From Trichobilharzia regenti (Eukaryota > Platyhelminthes > Trematoda > Strigeidida > Schistosomatidae): DNA of 64,000 bases. Below are positions 23,679 to 35,500 of the stretch, in pieces (position 1 is the stretch's first letter; every line of letters starts with the position of its first letter). The DNA lies in NCBI GenBank assembly GCA_944472135.2, contig OX235266.1:17091925-17155924 (forward strand), in the 5' to 3' direction. Position numbers and translations under genes: made by a program. The notes beneath the pieces are model-generated. The model had not been told where the DNA came from, searched no databases, and was given only the letters and a program-made list of their open reading frames with translations.

Positions 23679-24163
23679 AAACTAAATAATATACGAAATA
23701 AAATCGAAAAACTCAAACAGAAACTCAAATGTATGGTCAATGACAAAGATTATGTAATCGTTGTTGAAACATACGAAAAAGCTAGAGAATCAGCCTTAAG
23801 AAAATCAAAAGCCACACAAATCAAAAATTCAACAAACTAATGGAAGAAAAGAACACAACAAATGAAATTGATGTTAACACTTCATCCTCTATCGACAGAA
23901 CAAAATGGGTGATCAACCTCTCATGAAGAGGACTAAGCTCTAGTGAGATAAAAGTACTTGAGTAAGGACTAAATTTTAACGTAACAGTTAATAAATTAAA
24001 ACCAGAGGACGTTATTCCTAACATAGAAGCAGCACTAGGTTCAATAGACAAGACAACAGCAGAAGAGGTTAGAGCACAATGTGCGTTAACCCTGGAAAAT
24101 CAAAAGAAAACAAAATCAAACTTAACAAAATCAGAAAGGGAAGCTTTAATTAGTCTAAAACAT
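23679..24163 (+). pseudogene. PLE locus A, N-terminal plus arm (truncated)
   Basis: This encodes the first ~160 residues of the PLE protein (KLNNIRNKIEKL onward). A one-base deletion at about 23825 and stops at about 23925 and 23960 break the frame. It is cut at about 24163, where gag sequence starts. It lies head-to-head with the minus arm across a ~120-bp spacer (23560-23678) that also occurs at 38235-38357 in the opposite orientation. Confidence 0.8.
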
Positions 24164-24666
24164 GAATGTAACAGATTTTGTGGGACATTCACAACATATA
24201 GCTTACAAGCTGCAAGATAAACACGGTTGTGTTTCGTCCGTCTGCATCAAGTGCATATAAAAGCGAACTGTGAAGTAGTGAGCAAGTTTAGTGGTAAGCT
24301 AAATGTGAAATGAAGTCCTGACTGCAAACTGTGTGACGATAATGGTGTGGTCAAGAAGCCTGTAGTTGCATCTGGTAAGCCATTGTAGAATGGAACGTCA
24401 CAGACGACACCGCAGTTTGTGTAGAAGGAGATAGTTACAGTTTCAGAGTCCAGTTCTGACGCCACAAGTTTTCAAGGTATTACCATTCAGAGTAAATGTA
24501 CAAAACCTTTAGGGATTTGTGAGGAAGAACCCAAATTATCTACTGCTGTTATTAAAGTGTTTGAAAATGATGAATTCGATCAAAAGAACGGCGGTAAAGT
24601 GAATATTTGTAACAGTGGTCATGATAGAGCACTTTTGTCTTTGGCTGATCACGGTGAGATGAGGGG
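24164..24666 (+). pseudogene. gag fragment fused to PLE and LTR
   Basis: This is part of the polar region of gag, closely matching copy 1 (2217-2700) on the opposite strand, including the DEFDQKNGGKVNIC segment. It joins PLE on the left and ends at the same gag/LTR junction (…GAGGGG then TGTCAATC) seen at 2217. It contains several stops. Confidence 0.8.
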
Positions 24667-25032
24667 TGTCAATCACGTCTCAAAAACCGTTAATGCCCAG
24701 CTCTTGCTACACCGAGCCTCTCGCTGTCCCTTGAAGCCTTTCAGAAACGCTTAGTATTAACGGACGCGAAAACCAGAACACAGATTGGTGACTCGAGAAT
24801 TCTTTATTCTAACACCAACATATAATCAGCATTACTGGCATTACAGACTAAGTTCTAAAAAGAAATATTACAACAATAAATCACGATATTACTTCTGACA
24901 GTTTTTCTCTTCTTTCTGAACAGCGACCGATGAGACGATGACTGGCAGATTGATCACCCGCGAAAATTATGGGACAGCTGAGTTTGAGCAAACAACCATG
25001 ATTTGATCGTTCAATCCTCAACTACAATGACA
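24667..25032 (-). repeat. Chimeric LTR with gag on one side, RTE on the other
   Basis: A 366-bp LTR. Its gag-side half is nearly identical to the LTR at 1852-2216. Its RTE-side part (GGGTGATCAATCTGCCAG on the LTR sense strand) resembles the subtype at 35.4 kb instead. The left flank is the gag insertion site and the right flank (CTATC) is the RTE insertion site, so the two flanks come from different insertions. Confidence 0.88.
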
Positions 25033-25831
25033 CTATCCCTCTCACTTCTATTAGTTTCCAAGTGTCTGCAGTGGGCCACTGTTTGTCCCGTCTCTTCTTT
25101 CTGCCTAGATCTTCCATGCAGGTTTGACTCCACACCGTTTTCAAGTTGTTCCAGTGCTTTTCGACGCTGACCTTTTCGCTGGTGTTGATTTGTGTATCGG
25201 CTTTTTCCCTTTTGTTTGCAATGAAGATGTCCTTTGTAGCCTGGTCACTCAGTATTTGAGTGTTGAACTTGGCTTGTGGTTTATCTGCAGCTCCTCCTTC
25301 TCTGAAAGCTTTTTATTTGGTTTGGATTGTCCCTTGTACGAGATAGTGGTCTGAGCCAATGTCTGCTCATCTTCTTGCTTTCGTGTCCAGTAGGCTGCGC
25401 CTCCACTTCCTTGAGATTGAGGTGAAGTCAATTTGGTTTTTGGTTTGCCCATCTGGTGACACCCTTGTAGCCTTGTGGATATCTTTGTGTTGGTATACGC
25501 TGCCACCAATCACCAGTTCGTTTAAGGCGCAGAAGTCGGCGAAGACTTCTCCGTTTTCATTCATTTCTCCGAGAGCTTCTCTACCCATGATGAGTTCCCT
25601 CCCTGTGTTGTCTGGTCCCAGTTTGACGTTCATGTCTCCCGTTAGTATTTTAATGTCGCCAGCTGGAGTATTGTCCATTGTTTCCTGTAGTTGTCTGTAG
25701 AAATCCTCTTTCTTTTCGAGGTCTGCGTTGTTCGTGGGTGCATAACATTGTATGATTGACACTTTCCTACCTTTGGAGTTGAATCTGGCGGTCAACATCC
25801 TGGACGAGATCGCCTCCCATTGAATCAAGGC
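25033..25831 (-). pseudogene. RTE endonuclease, C-terminal part and linker
   Basis: On the minus strand this covers the end of the APE-type endonuclease (GDMNVKLGPDN, NQIDFTSISRKWRRS) and the linker to RT. After LLDTKARR a TGA replaces a Gly codon, a change shared with the copy at 40.6 kb, so both descend from one defective element. The SDHY motif follows the stop. An LTR breaks its upstream side at 25832. Confidence 0.85.
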
Positions 25832-26191
25832 TGTCAATCACGTCTCATAAACCGTTAATGCCCAGCTCTCGCTACGCTCGAGCCCACGCTGTTCTTCGAA
25901 GATTTCTCAGAAACGCTTAGTTATAACGGACGCAAAAACCAAAACACTGATCTGCCGCTTTAGATTTGTTTATTGTTACACCAACATATAAAAGGAATAA
26001 GCGAACTAAGGTCTGAAAACAAATATTACAATAATATATCATTTTATTACTTCTGACGATGTTTCACTCTTCTTTCTGAACAGCGACCGATGAGACGATG
26101 ACTGTCGTATTGATGCCTCCGCGAAAATCGGGGAAGTTGATTTTGAGCAAACAACCATGAATTGATCGTTCAATCTTCAACTCCATTGACA
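25832..26191 (-). repeat. Solo LTR with perfect 5-bp target duplication
   Basis: A 360-bp LTR flanked by AAGGC on both sides (25827-25831 and 26192-26196). The uninterrupted RTE at 41.07 kb reads ATCAAGGCCTTTG there. This copy defines the LTR termini and the 5-bp duplication most cleanly. Confidence 0.95.
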
Positions 26192-26525
26192 AAGGCCTTT
26201 GTTGCCGTTGGTGACATCATGATAGCCACGCCCTCGGTGTGCGTGTGGTTATCTTCTGGGTGACCGGAGTAGATCACTGACTCACCCGTTGACAATTTGG
26301 TGAGTCCACTCCCATTCCAACCCCTTTCACATATTCCCAGCACTTGAATTCCGTATCTTTTCATCTCGTTTGCGATCTGGGAAGCTTTCCCTGTCTTGTA
26401 AATAGTGCGGACGTTCCATGTCCCCACACAGACTTTTTCTTTTGGTGCAAAGAGATTCATCGCACTGAAGTTTCTGTAGCAATTTCGTTTACAGAGTGAG
26501 GTTGCTAGCCTCACGCCTGAGAAAA
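26192..26525 (-). pseudogene. RTE endonuclease, N-terminal part
   Basis: This continues the endonuclease beyond the solo LTR. It shows KVCVGTWNVRTIYKTGKASQ, with the catalytic Asn, then ICERGW, IYSGHPE and EGVAIMM. Homology to the copies at 41.4 and 53.5 kb stops near 26525, just upstream of the initiating region. The foldback repeat that precedes those copies is absent here. Confidence 0.85.
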
Positions 26526-26994
26526 GAATTGTTACATTAAGATAAAGTTCAGAGAGAAGCGACCTTTTGGGTTGCTCCCCTTTTAATCAGCTAATATGGG
26601 ACAAAACAATGAGAACAACATCAACAAAAGGAAAACAGTTCACAGCAAAAGGGACGAAAAGCGACAACAACACTTCAATACAACAACATTCAATACAGTT
26701 AAGCACAGTTAACTAAAATGATACCAAAGCCATAGACTCACTGACTTGGGCTAACTTGAACATATGAATCCAACAATATATACGGTTACAGATATGAGTT
26801 TATGTCAAAAATTTCACAAAATCCGGACAGTCAATTACAGGTATTATCTGTCAATGACATTACATCCACAGATTTAGTGTTCCAGAGTTAAATAATTGTA
26901 ATAATTTACACAAACTCTGCATGAAATTCTACAGAAACAAGAGTTTTTATGAAAGTAGGAAAATGTAGTGCAGTAATCAAAAAGCGTGCGTGTT
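26526..26994. other. Unassigned sequence
   Basis: AT-rich and with no recognised family or frame. It separates the RTE fragment from a variant LTR. Confidence 0.4.
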
Positions 26995-27282
26995 AGATCC
27001 ACGCTTTGTATTAACCAACGCGAAAACCAGAACACTGATTGGCGACTGAAGAACCCTTCATTCTTATGCCAACATATGATCAACAGTAATGTTATTACAC
27101 TAGGTCTAGGAATAAATGTTATTAGAATAAATCACAATAATGCTTCCGATAGTTTTTCTGTCTTCCAACGAACAGCGAACGATGAAACAATGACTGCAGT
27201 ACTGATGATTCCCGCGAAAATATAGAGTTGGGTTTGAGCAAACAACCATGAATTGATCGTTCAATCTTCAACTACATTGGCA
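26995..27282 (-). repeat. Variant-subfamily LTR, truncated
   Basis: A diverged LTR subtype (AACAGCGAACGATGAAACAATG) with TGCCA in place of TGTCA at its start (27278-27282). Related full copies are at 42615-42958 and 51933-52276. The right flank TCCAGACTAG is shared, inverted, with 51933. Confidence 0.75.
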
Positions 27283-28218
27283 TCCAGACTAGTAAGGTAT
27301 TGACCGTTTGGACCTACTAAGGCGCATGCCCCCTGGTTGGTTGGCTTTCTTTCCGACATGAATTGATTTTGGGGCTTCACCGGGAGTATTTTACTAGGTT
27401 AGCCTGGATTGACCTCCTTTCACTCCTGACTTTCATTTTGCACCGGTTCCTGAGTTCCAGGTATGCGTCGTGGTCGGCCCGACTCTTGGATACTCGTCAC
27501 GTAAACCAAGCCTTCTGCTTCGCTTACAGAATACGTTGCGTACCTCTCTTCAGTCACGATGACACTTTTAGGGCTGTGTTGTCACTAAAGAGACAGTATC
27601 CAAGGCTGCCGCATGAATAATGTCTTTTATCACTTCCCAGTGTTCATCCACATATAACTCATCCCACGCTAAGGACCATTCTGCGTTGGACGAGAGCCTC
27701 CGCATTTCAGCATAGTCCGCCTTGCCATAGCACAGACATGGTCGCGTAACGTCCCACTGAAAGTGCTCAGGGAGAACAAGATCGAATCCTATGACTGCAT
27801 GGTCACTACTTCCTAGAGGAGTCATGATCTGGAGCTTTTCGACGAGTAGTTGGTCACTGGTTAAAATGTAATCTAGTTTCGGTGACTTTTCACTAGGGCC
27901 TCACCTAGTCTCGTCTCCAGCATTCTCAGTCAGCCCTCTATTTCTAATGGTTTGCAGTAGATTATTACTCCTGTCTCTCTTAATCAGAACGATATCACCC
28001 ATACTGATTTCTTTGTCGGCAATAGTGGGGACTAGCCAGGTTTCATCGAGAATGATTATTTTAATGTGTAGATATGACTGGAGGTTTCTGAGTTCGCCTG
28101 CTTTTCCTCTCAGTCCTCTCACATTTATATATGGACAGCTGACGGCGAGTCTCACAACCTCAGAGTGTTGTAGGGTAGTTGACGTTACGCTGTCTGCTGG
28201 TAGGGATAATTGAACCAA
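27283..28218 (-). pseudogene. CR1-type non-LTR endonuclease fragment
   Basis: The minus-strand pieces read CPYINVRGLRGKAGELRNL, ETWLVPTIADKEISM and, after an internal deletion, KLDYILTSDQLL and GSSDHAVIGFDLVLP. These are the start, ETW and SDH motifs of an APE endonuclease in a CR1/Jockey-like element. The catalytic middle is missing between GDETR and the SPKLDYIL segment. Frameshifts follow, and the fragment ends at an LTR at 27282. It is the inverted duplicate of 50996-51932. Confidence 0.75.
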
Positions 28219-29225
28219 CTTATATAGGGCGACGGTATATATAGGTTCTGAAAAATAAGTTTAACCCAGAAGTCAAAGTACACGAAATATGTAGAATGAG
28301 AGCGAACGCTTAATAATATCTTAACTGTTGTTCTAATACTTTAATTTAAGTGGCTTTCTGAAGTAGCGAACTCATACTATGTGCTTGGATTCAGGGAGTT
28401 TACGTTCGAGCTCTGGCTTTCAGGCAGTTTCTAGCTTTTATTATATTTTTTGTTGAATTAGTTGGTTCTCAAGCGTCCTCGTCATCATTTGCGTTAATTA
28501 GCAGTCACTGCCCTCGAACCTTTTAATGCGCAAGGCTCTGAAGAAGTGCTTTTTTAATTTTGTTATTATTGGCTAGTCAGTCTGTTTTTATATTCATTCC
28601 TAAGCTCTCACCGAAATTCATTCAGACCAAATTGTATATCTTATCATGTACTAAGGGATGCTTCTCTCAACGCTTGTTGCAAGAGCCCTTCATTCTTAGG
28701 TGACCTTATATAAGATTAATAGTTTTGGACACAGTTGTGGAATCTAACACCAGTCTGATGGAAATCAAGACTAAAGCAAGGTTAAACATCCTAATTAGTG
28801 ATCTTGGCTTAGGTCGAGTATTGCATTTCTTCCTTGAGTGAATAATATGGTCATAAAGCGTATCATGAGTAGCCATATCTAAATTCCACGTGCTTATAGT
28901 AGATGTGGGTAAAAGTGATACACTACTTCATTTGGAAATCATAAAAGTTGCTCAATCACAATTTAGGCTTATATTAACAGTGTCATCTGGTGATCCAGGA
29001 GCATGAGAAATAAACTGACCACGAACCAACATCATTTCGTGTTATTGCCTGATGGACGGCCATTAGATTTTTCTTGGAAACATCTACTAGCGTTGCTACG
29101 CACATGTCACGCTACTGAATAAATTTTAAGACGTTCATGGTGCGCTTGGATATATAGATGCTGAGCAACTGCTGGCAGATGTTGACAAAGCGTTTGGTGC
29201 ATTAAGAGACGTTGCAATGAGAAGG
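28219..29225. other. Duplicated segment upstream of CR1-like fragment
   Basis: This is a close inverted copy of 49990-50995. Near the CR1-like frame it holds CTTATATAGGGCGACGG, possibly the element's 5' end. At 29130-29225 a plus-strand open stretch (GALGYIDAEQLLADVDKAFG) continues past the gag-LTR insertion at 33121. No family is recognised. Confidence 0.5.
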
Positions 29226-29546
29226 TGTCAGTCACGTCTCATAAACCGTTAATGCCCAGCTCTTGCTACGCTCGGGCCCACGCTGTTCCTTGCAGTTTTT
29301 CAGAAACGCTTAGTAATAACGGACGAAAAAACCAAAACACCGATTGGCCGCTTGGGAATTCTTTATTGTAACACCAACATATAAAAAATATTTCTATTAA
29401 GGTTTCTGATGGTTGTCTCCTGACTTCTTTCTGAACAGCGACCGATGAGACGATGACTGTCGTATTGATGCCTCCGCGAAAATTGGGGAAGTTGGTTTTG
29501 AGCAAACAACCAAGAATTGATCGTTCAATCTTCAACTCCATTGACA
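29226..29546 (-). repeat. 3' LTR of gag-LTR element at 29.2-33.1 kb
   Basis: A 321-bp LTR lacking about 40 bp relative to the long subtype. It differs from its partner at 32799-33120 at roughly a dozen sites. The left flank pentamer is GAAGG. Confidence 0.9.
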
Positions 29547-30697
29547 CTCCCCGGCAAAAAAGGGATCCAACCCTTTTTTTGCATCACGACCAATGCACGT
29601 TGACTTGGATGCCATTGTGAGAACCTGGGTCACACAGACAGAGCTGAAATGGAAAACAAACAGAAAAGCCAACACACCACAAGCATACCCACAGCACAAT
29701 CTCACACATCAATGACGACCTGCGCCTCCAGACAGAGACCTCCTCTTGATATCTTGCAACACAATCGCCACTTGCTAAAATGACTCTTGCAGAATGCAAC
29801 GTGACCATAGCACCAACTCATGATACTCTACGCACATCCTCGTATCTACTCACTACCAATTACCACTGAAATCGCTTGTCACTCATTCTGCCTCAGTTCT
29901 AGTGACGGTGACGTATGCGAGCCTCAGTCGTTTACACTCTTTCTCCCCGGCGTGTCGGACCGCAGCTAACAATTATCTCCGTGTGCATTTCATTCTCAGC
30001 AATAGCCTAGCCTCCCCGGCGTATACGACCCATCTGCTCTCTTGAACATCAATCAATTCATTCACAAATGTAGAAGACTCGAAACAACTTCAGAAGTAAT
30101 CACGACGAAAATTTTAACAAAATTACGCAATAACAACAATATATGAAAACAACAAGTAAACACAATGAATCCAAAAAACACCAATTGATATGACACACCA
30201 CACATATATACAAATAGTACAAATAACCTCGCGGATCATGTCTTGGTGGAATTCCTTTGAAGAATTGCAGGACTTACACCAGTACGCCTGCAACCCTTCT
30301 CAGGTTGACGATTGTAATTTGTGGAATGTCCGGACACAAACAAGATTAACCAACAATTACATCAATTGGAACTCACACAACTATTTAACACAAACATATG
30401 TACAATCAACACATCAAAAAAGTGGATTCCGGCATGACAAACTACCCTTGAAGAACTGTAGGACTTACAGCAGTACGCCTACATTCCTTCTCAGGTTGAT
30501 GATCCAAGTGGAAGTCGTCCGGACACAAACAGAATTACCAACAGCTAGATGACAGATGATATCAATTCAGTATATACAATATGAACATATGTACAAAATC
30601 ACACACCAAGCACATTGGACTGCTCATTGATGCGCTACCCTTTGAAGAATTGTAGGACTTACACCAGTACGCCTACAACCCTTCTCAGGTTGACGCC
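29547..30697 (-). other. gag-LTR 3' noncoding region
   Basis: On the minus strand three hairpin-led repeats start near 30697, 30503 and 30310, and the pre-LTR hairpin with GCCGGGGAG ends at 29547. An open plus-strand frame across the repeats (30190-30552) is the antisense counterpart of the one in array I but is much shorter. Confidence 0.75.
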
Positions 30698-32653
30698 CTA
30701 GGTTGGAAAATCGTCGCAGAGTTCATTTGCTAACTTCCTTCTATCAGCTATATCCTCAAATCTGAACGGCAACACGCCCATGTCATTGTATCGTAGAATA
30801 TAGATGACCAACAAACACACGACATATCTCATCAACCAAGTATAGAAACAGAGTAATTTACACCAAAGATAATAACATTCAAATAGTAACTTGAAACTAG
30901 AAATGCCTTTATTCGTGCAAGTCAATTTAACAATTACTCTCTCCTTTACACTTGGCTTATCCACACTAAACTGAGCAATATCTTTCGTCTTTTCAAACGC
31001 ACCTATACTATCATAGTCATTGCAAAAGATACTTGAGTTGATGGGCATCTGTTTCATTGTGGATGATAACACCAACGATGACTGAGTGACACAAGGTGAT
31101 GAACTTAGTGGTGGATCAGAAGCTGTTCTTGTTCGAGTCTCAGATAGTTGTCCAACTGCAAGATTACCACCACTGCTGTCTTTCACTACTAGTTCGGGTT
31201 TAGCACTATCATCTGATGATAGGTGGGCTACATGCTGATCAATTACACTGACTGTCTCACAAGTATGCACATCTTCTGGAACTGCATCTGCGTTCAATTC
31301 TACTTCACGTTGTAGTTGTACAGAACCTTTATTTAACTTAGCAGTAGTAGGCATATCCCGCATCTCATCATGATCAACCAAAGACAAATCTGCACCATCA
31401 TGATCATTATCACGAATATTCACTTTACCGTCAACTTCATCATTTTCAAACTCTTTAATAACAGAAGTAGACAATTTTGGTTCCTCCTCACAAATCATTA
31501 AAGGTTTTATATCTTCACTCTGACTAGTTATACCTTGTAAACTTGTAGGGTCAGAACTGCACTCTGAAGCAGCAACTCTATTCTGTGACACTCTATTCAA
31601 CAATGGCTTACCAGTTGCAACTACAGACTTCTTGACCAAACCGTTATCGTCACACAATTCGGAGTCAGGCCTGGAGTTTACATTTAGCTTATCACTGAAC
31701 TTGCTCACTGGTTCACAGTTCACCTTTGTATGCACCTCTTGCAAACGTGTACAACACAACCGTGTTTGTCTTGCATCTTGCAACTTATCTGTTGAGGATG
31801 TACTACGAAACCTGTTACACTCACTAAGTCTATATGCATTACTAGACATCATGGAGCCTTCTCGATATCCACCTCTCTGAGGCCTATTCGTCATCAATGA
31901 GTGCGTTTTACCCTCAGACTGCTCTATTCTAGGGGTGAGATTCAATATACTGGCAAACTTGCTCATAGATTGATTGACACTCTCTTTTACTAGTTTCAGG
32001 ATATCATCAAATTTTGGCTCGATACCCTCATCCTCCATACGGGAGCTTATCTTCACCCACTTCCTTTGCAGTCGAGTAGGTAGGCGTCTTGCTATTACTT
32101 CTAGGATAAAACTCGAGTTGAAGTCATTCATGCAATTCATCGAAATCAAGGTATTCTTATAAGTCATAAAATTATCTAGAAACTCAGTGAGTGCCTGGGA
32201 GTCATCCTGTAATTGACCACCATTACCCTTAACAGCCTAAAATAATTTCCCTGCAATCATCGAAGGTCTTCCAAACCTTTGACGTAATATGCTCACAGCC
32301 TCGTAGTAGCTCTCTTTTGGCTTCATAAACTTACAGCACTGTATAGCTCTTGCAGCATCTCCAGTGCAATACCTCATCAAATACATCAATTTCAATTCAT
32401 CACTTAATAGAAAACTACTCAACATGATCTCAAACTCCTTTACAAATTGTAAATAATCAGCCGGGTTTCCATCGAAACACCGTGGTTCAAATTTAGGGAG
32501 TTTGATGTTCCTATTATCCCTGAACGGCGAAACAGTAACATCAACCATGTCATGCTTAACATCAGACACATCGTTACAATTAACAGACAAGTCACCATGA
32601 CTTACTTTCCTGTTTGCATCCGAGACACTCTGTCCCTTCTTTGACCCAGGCAT
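30698..32653 (-). pseudogene. gag of gag-LTR element, one in-frame stop
   Basis: Nearly complete, from the conserved MPGSKKGQ start at 32653 to the LANELCDDFPT end. The Gag domain is at residues ~50-200 and the hydrophobic segment near 585-615. One stop (TTT TAG in place of Phe-Glu, at about residue 139) splits it into 138- and ~510-codon parts. The same stop occurs in copy 1. Apart from that the frame is open, so the copy is fairly young or readthrough would be needed. It has two LTRs and a target duplication, so it moved as a unit. Confidence 0.85.
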
Positions 32654-32798
32654 TGTTGAACTTGACCCAATTCCAAAAATGTTCCAGATATTGCTTGTTC
32701 AAAGAGGACTTGACCGGCATCAGGAAAGATGAACGGCAACTATCCAAACTTTCACCAATTGTCTGAATCCGCCAGAATCTGTTTCTATCGTCAGATAC

Positions 32799-33120
32799 AG
32801 TCAGCCACGTCTCGTAAATCGTTAATGCCCAGCTCTTGCTACGCTCGGGCTCACGCTGTTCCTTGCAATTTTTCAGAAACGCTTAGTAATAACGGACGAA
32901 AAAACCAAAACACCGATTGGCCGCTTGGGAATTCTTTATTGTAACACCAACATATAAAATATATTTCTATTAAGGTTTCTGATGGTTGTCTCCTGACTTC
33001 TTTCTGAACAGCGACCGATGAGACGATGACTGTCGTATTGATGCCTCCGCGAAAAATTGGGGGAGTTGATTTTGAGCAAACAACCATGAATTGATCGTTC
33101 AATCTTCAACTCCATCGACA
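32799..33120 (-). repeat. 5' LTR of gag-LTR element at 29.2-33.1 kb
   Basis: A 322-bp LTR. Its inner terminus is mutated (CAGTCAG for TGTCAG). The right flank pentamer TAAGG pairs with GAAGG at 29221-29225. The inverted duplicate at 49.99 kb reads GAAGGG uninterrupted (minus strand) and is the empty site. Confidence 0.9.
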
Positions 33121-33345
33121 TAAGGGCTATTGGATACTATGTGCATTTTTGGAAGGGGTATGTTAAGTTGAGGTGCCAGGTAATTAAAATGCGTTGGTAA
33201 TTATAACTGGAATAGGCAACTGTTCTTTCTATTCAGAAGGAGTCACTTATTTTTGACTGATTACATTTGCTCTAGGGAAGAGCCTATGCTTGCTGTAGTA
33301 AGCCTCAGATACCGAAGTGAATGGCTAAAATATGTAGGTGCCAAT
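33121..33345. other. Continuation of the duplicated segment
   Basis: Collinear, inverted, with 49764-49990. It shows that the gag-LTR element split one continuous block. It ends at about 33345, where an RTE 3' region begins. Confidence 0.7.
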
Positions 33346-35187
33346 TTCACCCGCTCCAGGTCAGTCCACATGCTTTCATCTCCTCCTCGCATGACCTCCT
33401 CCAAGTCACCCTTGTACTGACGACCAACTCGCCGCTTCCGTTCCGGGTTCCACTCGAGCGATGGCCTGTCTAGTGATGTGACTTGATGGTTTCCTCAGCG
33501 TAAGGCCAATCCATCTCCATCTCTTCCTGCCTATTTGTTTCACAATCGGTTCCTGGTTGGTTCGCTCATTGCCAGATATTCCTATTGCTGATCTCTTTTG
33601 GCCATCCGATCTTGAGTTGAGCGAAGACAACTGTTAATGAAGGTCTGAAGTTTGTTGGAGATGCTCTTTATGACTCGCCAAGTCTCTGATCCGTATAGCA
33701 GCACTGACTTTACATTGGAGTTGAAAATCCGGATCTTATTTTTGATGCTGATTGCTGTTGACCTCCACACAGATTTGAGAGTAATGAAAGCTTGCTCTAC
33801 CGATTCTGGATTTGATGTCCTCGTCAGTTCCGCCTGTAGGTAGGTGAAGGAGGCTGTTTCTTTCAGGTTCCTTCCATTTCTGCTGGCTGATTGTTGTCTG
33901 CTGTTGTTGTTGCTATTGGCCAGGAATCTTCATCATCTCTCTTTTATCTATGTTCACTTGAAGTCCTATCTTTGATGATTCTTCTGCCTCCAACTTGTTG
34001 TTTTTCACTTGCATATCTTCTAGTTTGTGAGAAACCAGACATATATCATCGGCGAAGTCCAGATACTCCAAGTATTTTGTGTGAGTCCATTTTATTCCTG
34101 TTTCCTCGTTGCCCACTGTCTGTCGCATTATCCAATCTACTGCAATCAGGAAAATCATTGGCGATAGTAGACATCCTTGCCTCACTCCCGTCCTCACTTC
34201 GAAGGCTTCCGTAAGTTTCCCGTTGTGGATTACTTGGCGTGCAGCATTGTCGTATAACTGTTGGATGAGATGTATAAGTGTCGATGGCACCCCTTTGGTA
34301 GTAGCGAAGTAGATGCCAAATGACCTCTCGATCGACGCTGTCTGTCGAAGGCCTTTTTAAAGTCGATGAAGTTGAGTGAGGTGGAGAGGTGACTGCCATT
34401 CCAAGCTTTGTTCAATGATGATCCGTAGAGTGGCGATTTGATCAATACATGATTTGTTTCTCCTGAATCCGGCCTGTTCCGGTCGAAGGTTTTCATCTAG
34501 GGCTTGTTTGATCCTCTCCAGGATGATGCGACTTAGTATTTTGCTTGGGATGGACAGAAGCATAATTCCACGCCAGTTTTGCATTGACTTAAGCCTCCTT
34601 TCTTTGGTAGCCTGAATAAGTATCCGCTCTTCCAATCCTCGGCCACTTTGCCCTCTTTCCACACCTTCTCCAGCAATAGCGTCATCAAGTCCGCTGTTGT
34701 CTCTGGGTCTATTTTCAAGGCTTCTGCTGGGATTCCATCTGGTCCTGCTGCTTTCCCAGCCTTTAGCATTTCGATTGCATACAGGACTTCTGATTTCGTC
34801 GGGCGGTCGATGTTTACTGGTAGTTCTGCTCTCGTTGTTGGTATTGTTGGGCGCGTTGTAGGTGGCGGTCGATTTAGAAGTCTTTTGAAGTGTTCAGCCC
34901 AGTGTTTTATTTGCTCTACTTCTTAGGTGATAGACTTTCCATTGTCATCCTTTACTGGCTTAATCTGTGTCGAACTTTAGCCCGATAGGTGCCTAGTTGT
35001 TTGGTAGAGTGTGGCGAGGTCTCCTTTGCCTGCAGCTTGTTCTGCTTCGTTTTCCATGGCTTCATAATATTTTCTTTTGTCTTCCCTGGCACTCTTCTTT
35101 ACTCTTTTGTTCAGCGTGTTGTAGCTTGGATTCAACTCCAGTTTTTGTTGCTCGTCGGTGCACTGGATAATATTTTGTTTCACCATC
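33346..35187 (-). pseudogene. RTE reverse transcriptase region
   Basis: The longest RTE RT stretch in the window, read on the minus strand. In order it shows the VKQNIIQCTDEQQ linker, GKAAGPDGIPAEALK, RPEQAGFRRNKSCIDQIATL, FIDFKKAFD, GVRQGCLLSPMIFLIAVDWI, FADD (DFADDICLVS) and LLYGSETW. RT would copy the element's RNA at a nick made by its endonuclease. At least four frameshifts or stops break it, for example near 34330, 34530 and 34980. Its upstream half is at 40276-41410, separated by an LTR that itself holds a PLE dimer. The 3' end is cut at 33345. Confidence 0.88.
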
Positions 35188-35500
35188 TGTCAATCATGTC
35201 TCATAAACCGTTAATGCCCAGCTCTTGCTACGCATGGCCTTACGTTGTCCCTCGAAGATTTTAAGAAACGCTTAGTATTAACGGACGCGAAAACCAGAAC
35301 ACCGATTGGTGACTCGAGAATTCTTTATTCTAACACCAACATATAATCAGCATTACTGGCATTGCAGACTAAGATTTAAGAAGAAATATTACAACAATAA
35401 ATCACGATATTACTTCAGACAGTTTTTCTCTTCTTTCTGAACAGTGACCGATGAGACGATGACTGGCAGATTGCTCACCCGCGAAAACTTAGGGAAACTG
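35188..35500 (-). repeat. LTR inserted in RTE, left part
   Basis: It begins with TGTCAATC after CCATC (rc GATGG), the RTE insertion site. It is interrupted by a PLE after AGGGAAACTG (35491-35500) and resumes at 40214. Confidence 0.9.

Noticed and set aside
32729..32944. 71-codon plus frame across a gag-LTR leader and LTR
   Set aside because: Antisense of noncoding element sequence, not kept in the homologous positions at 57.7 and 60.3 kb.
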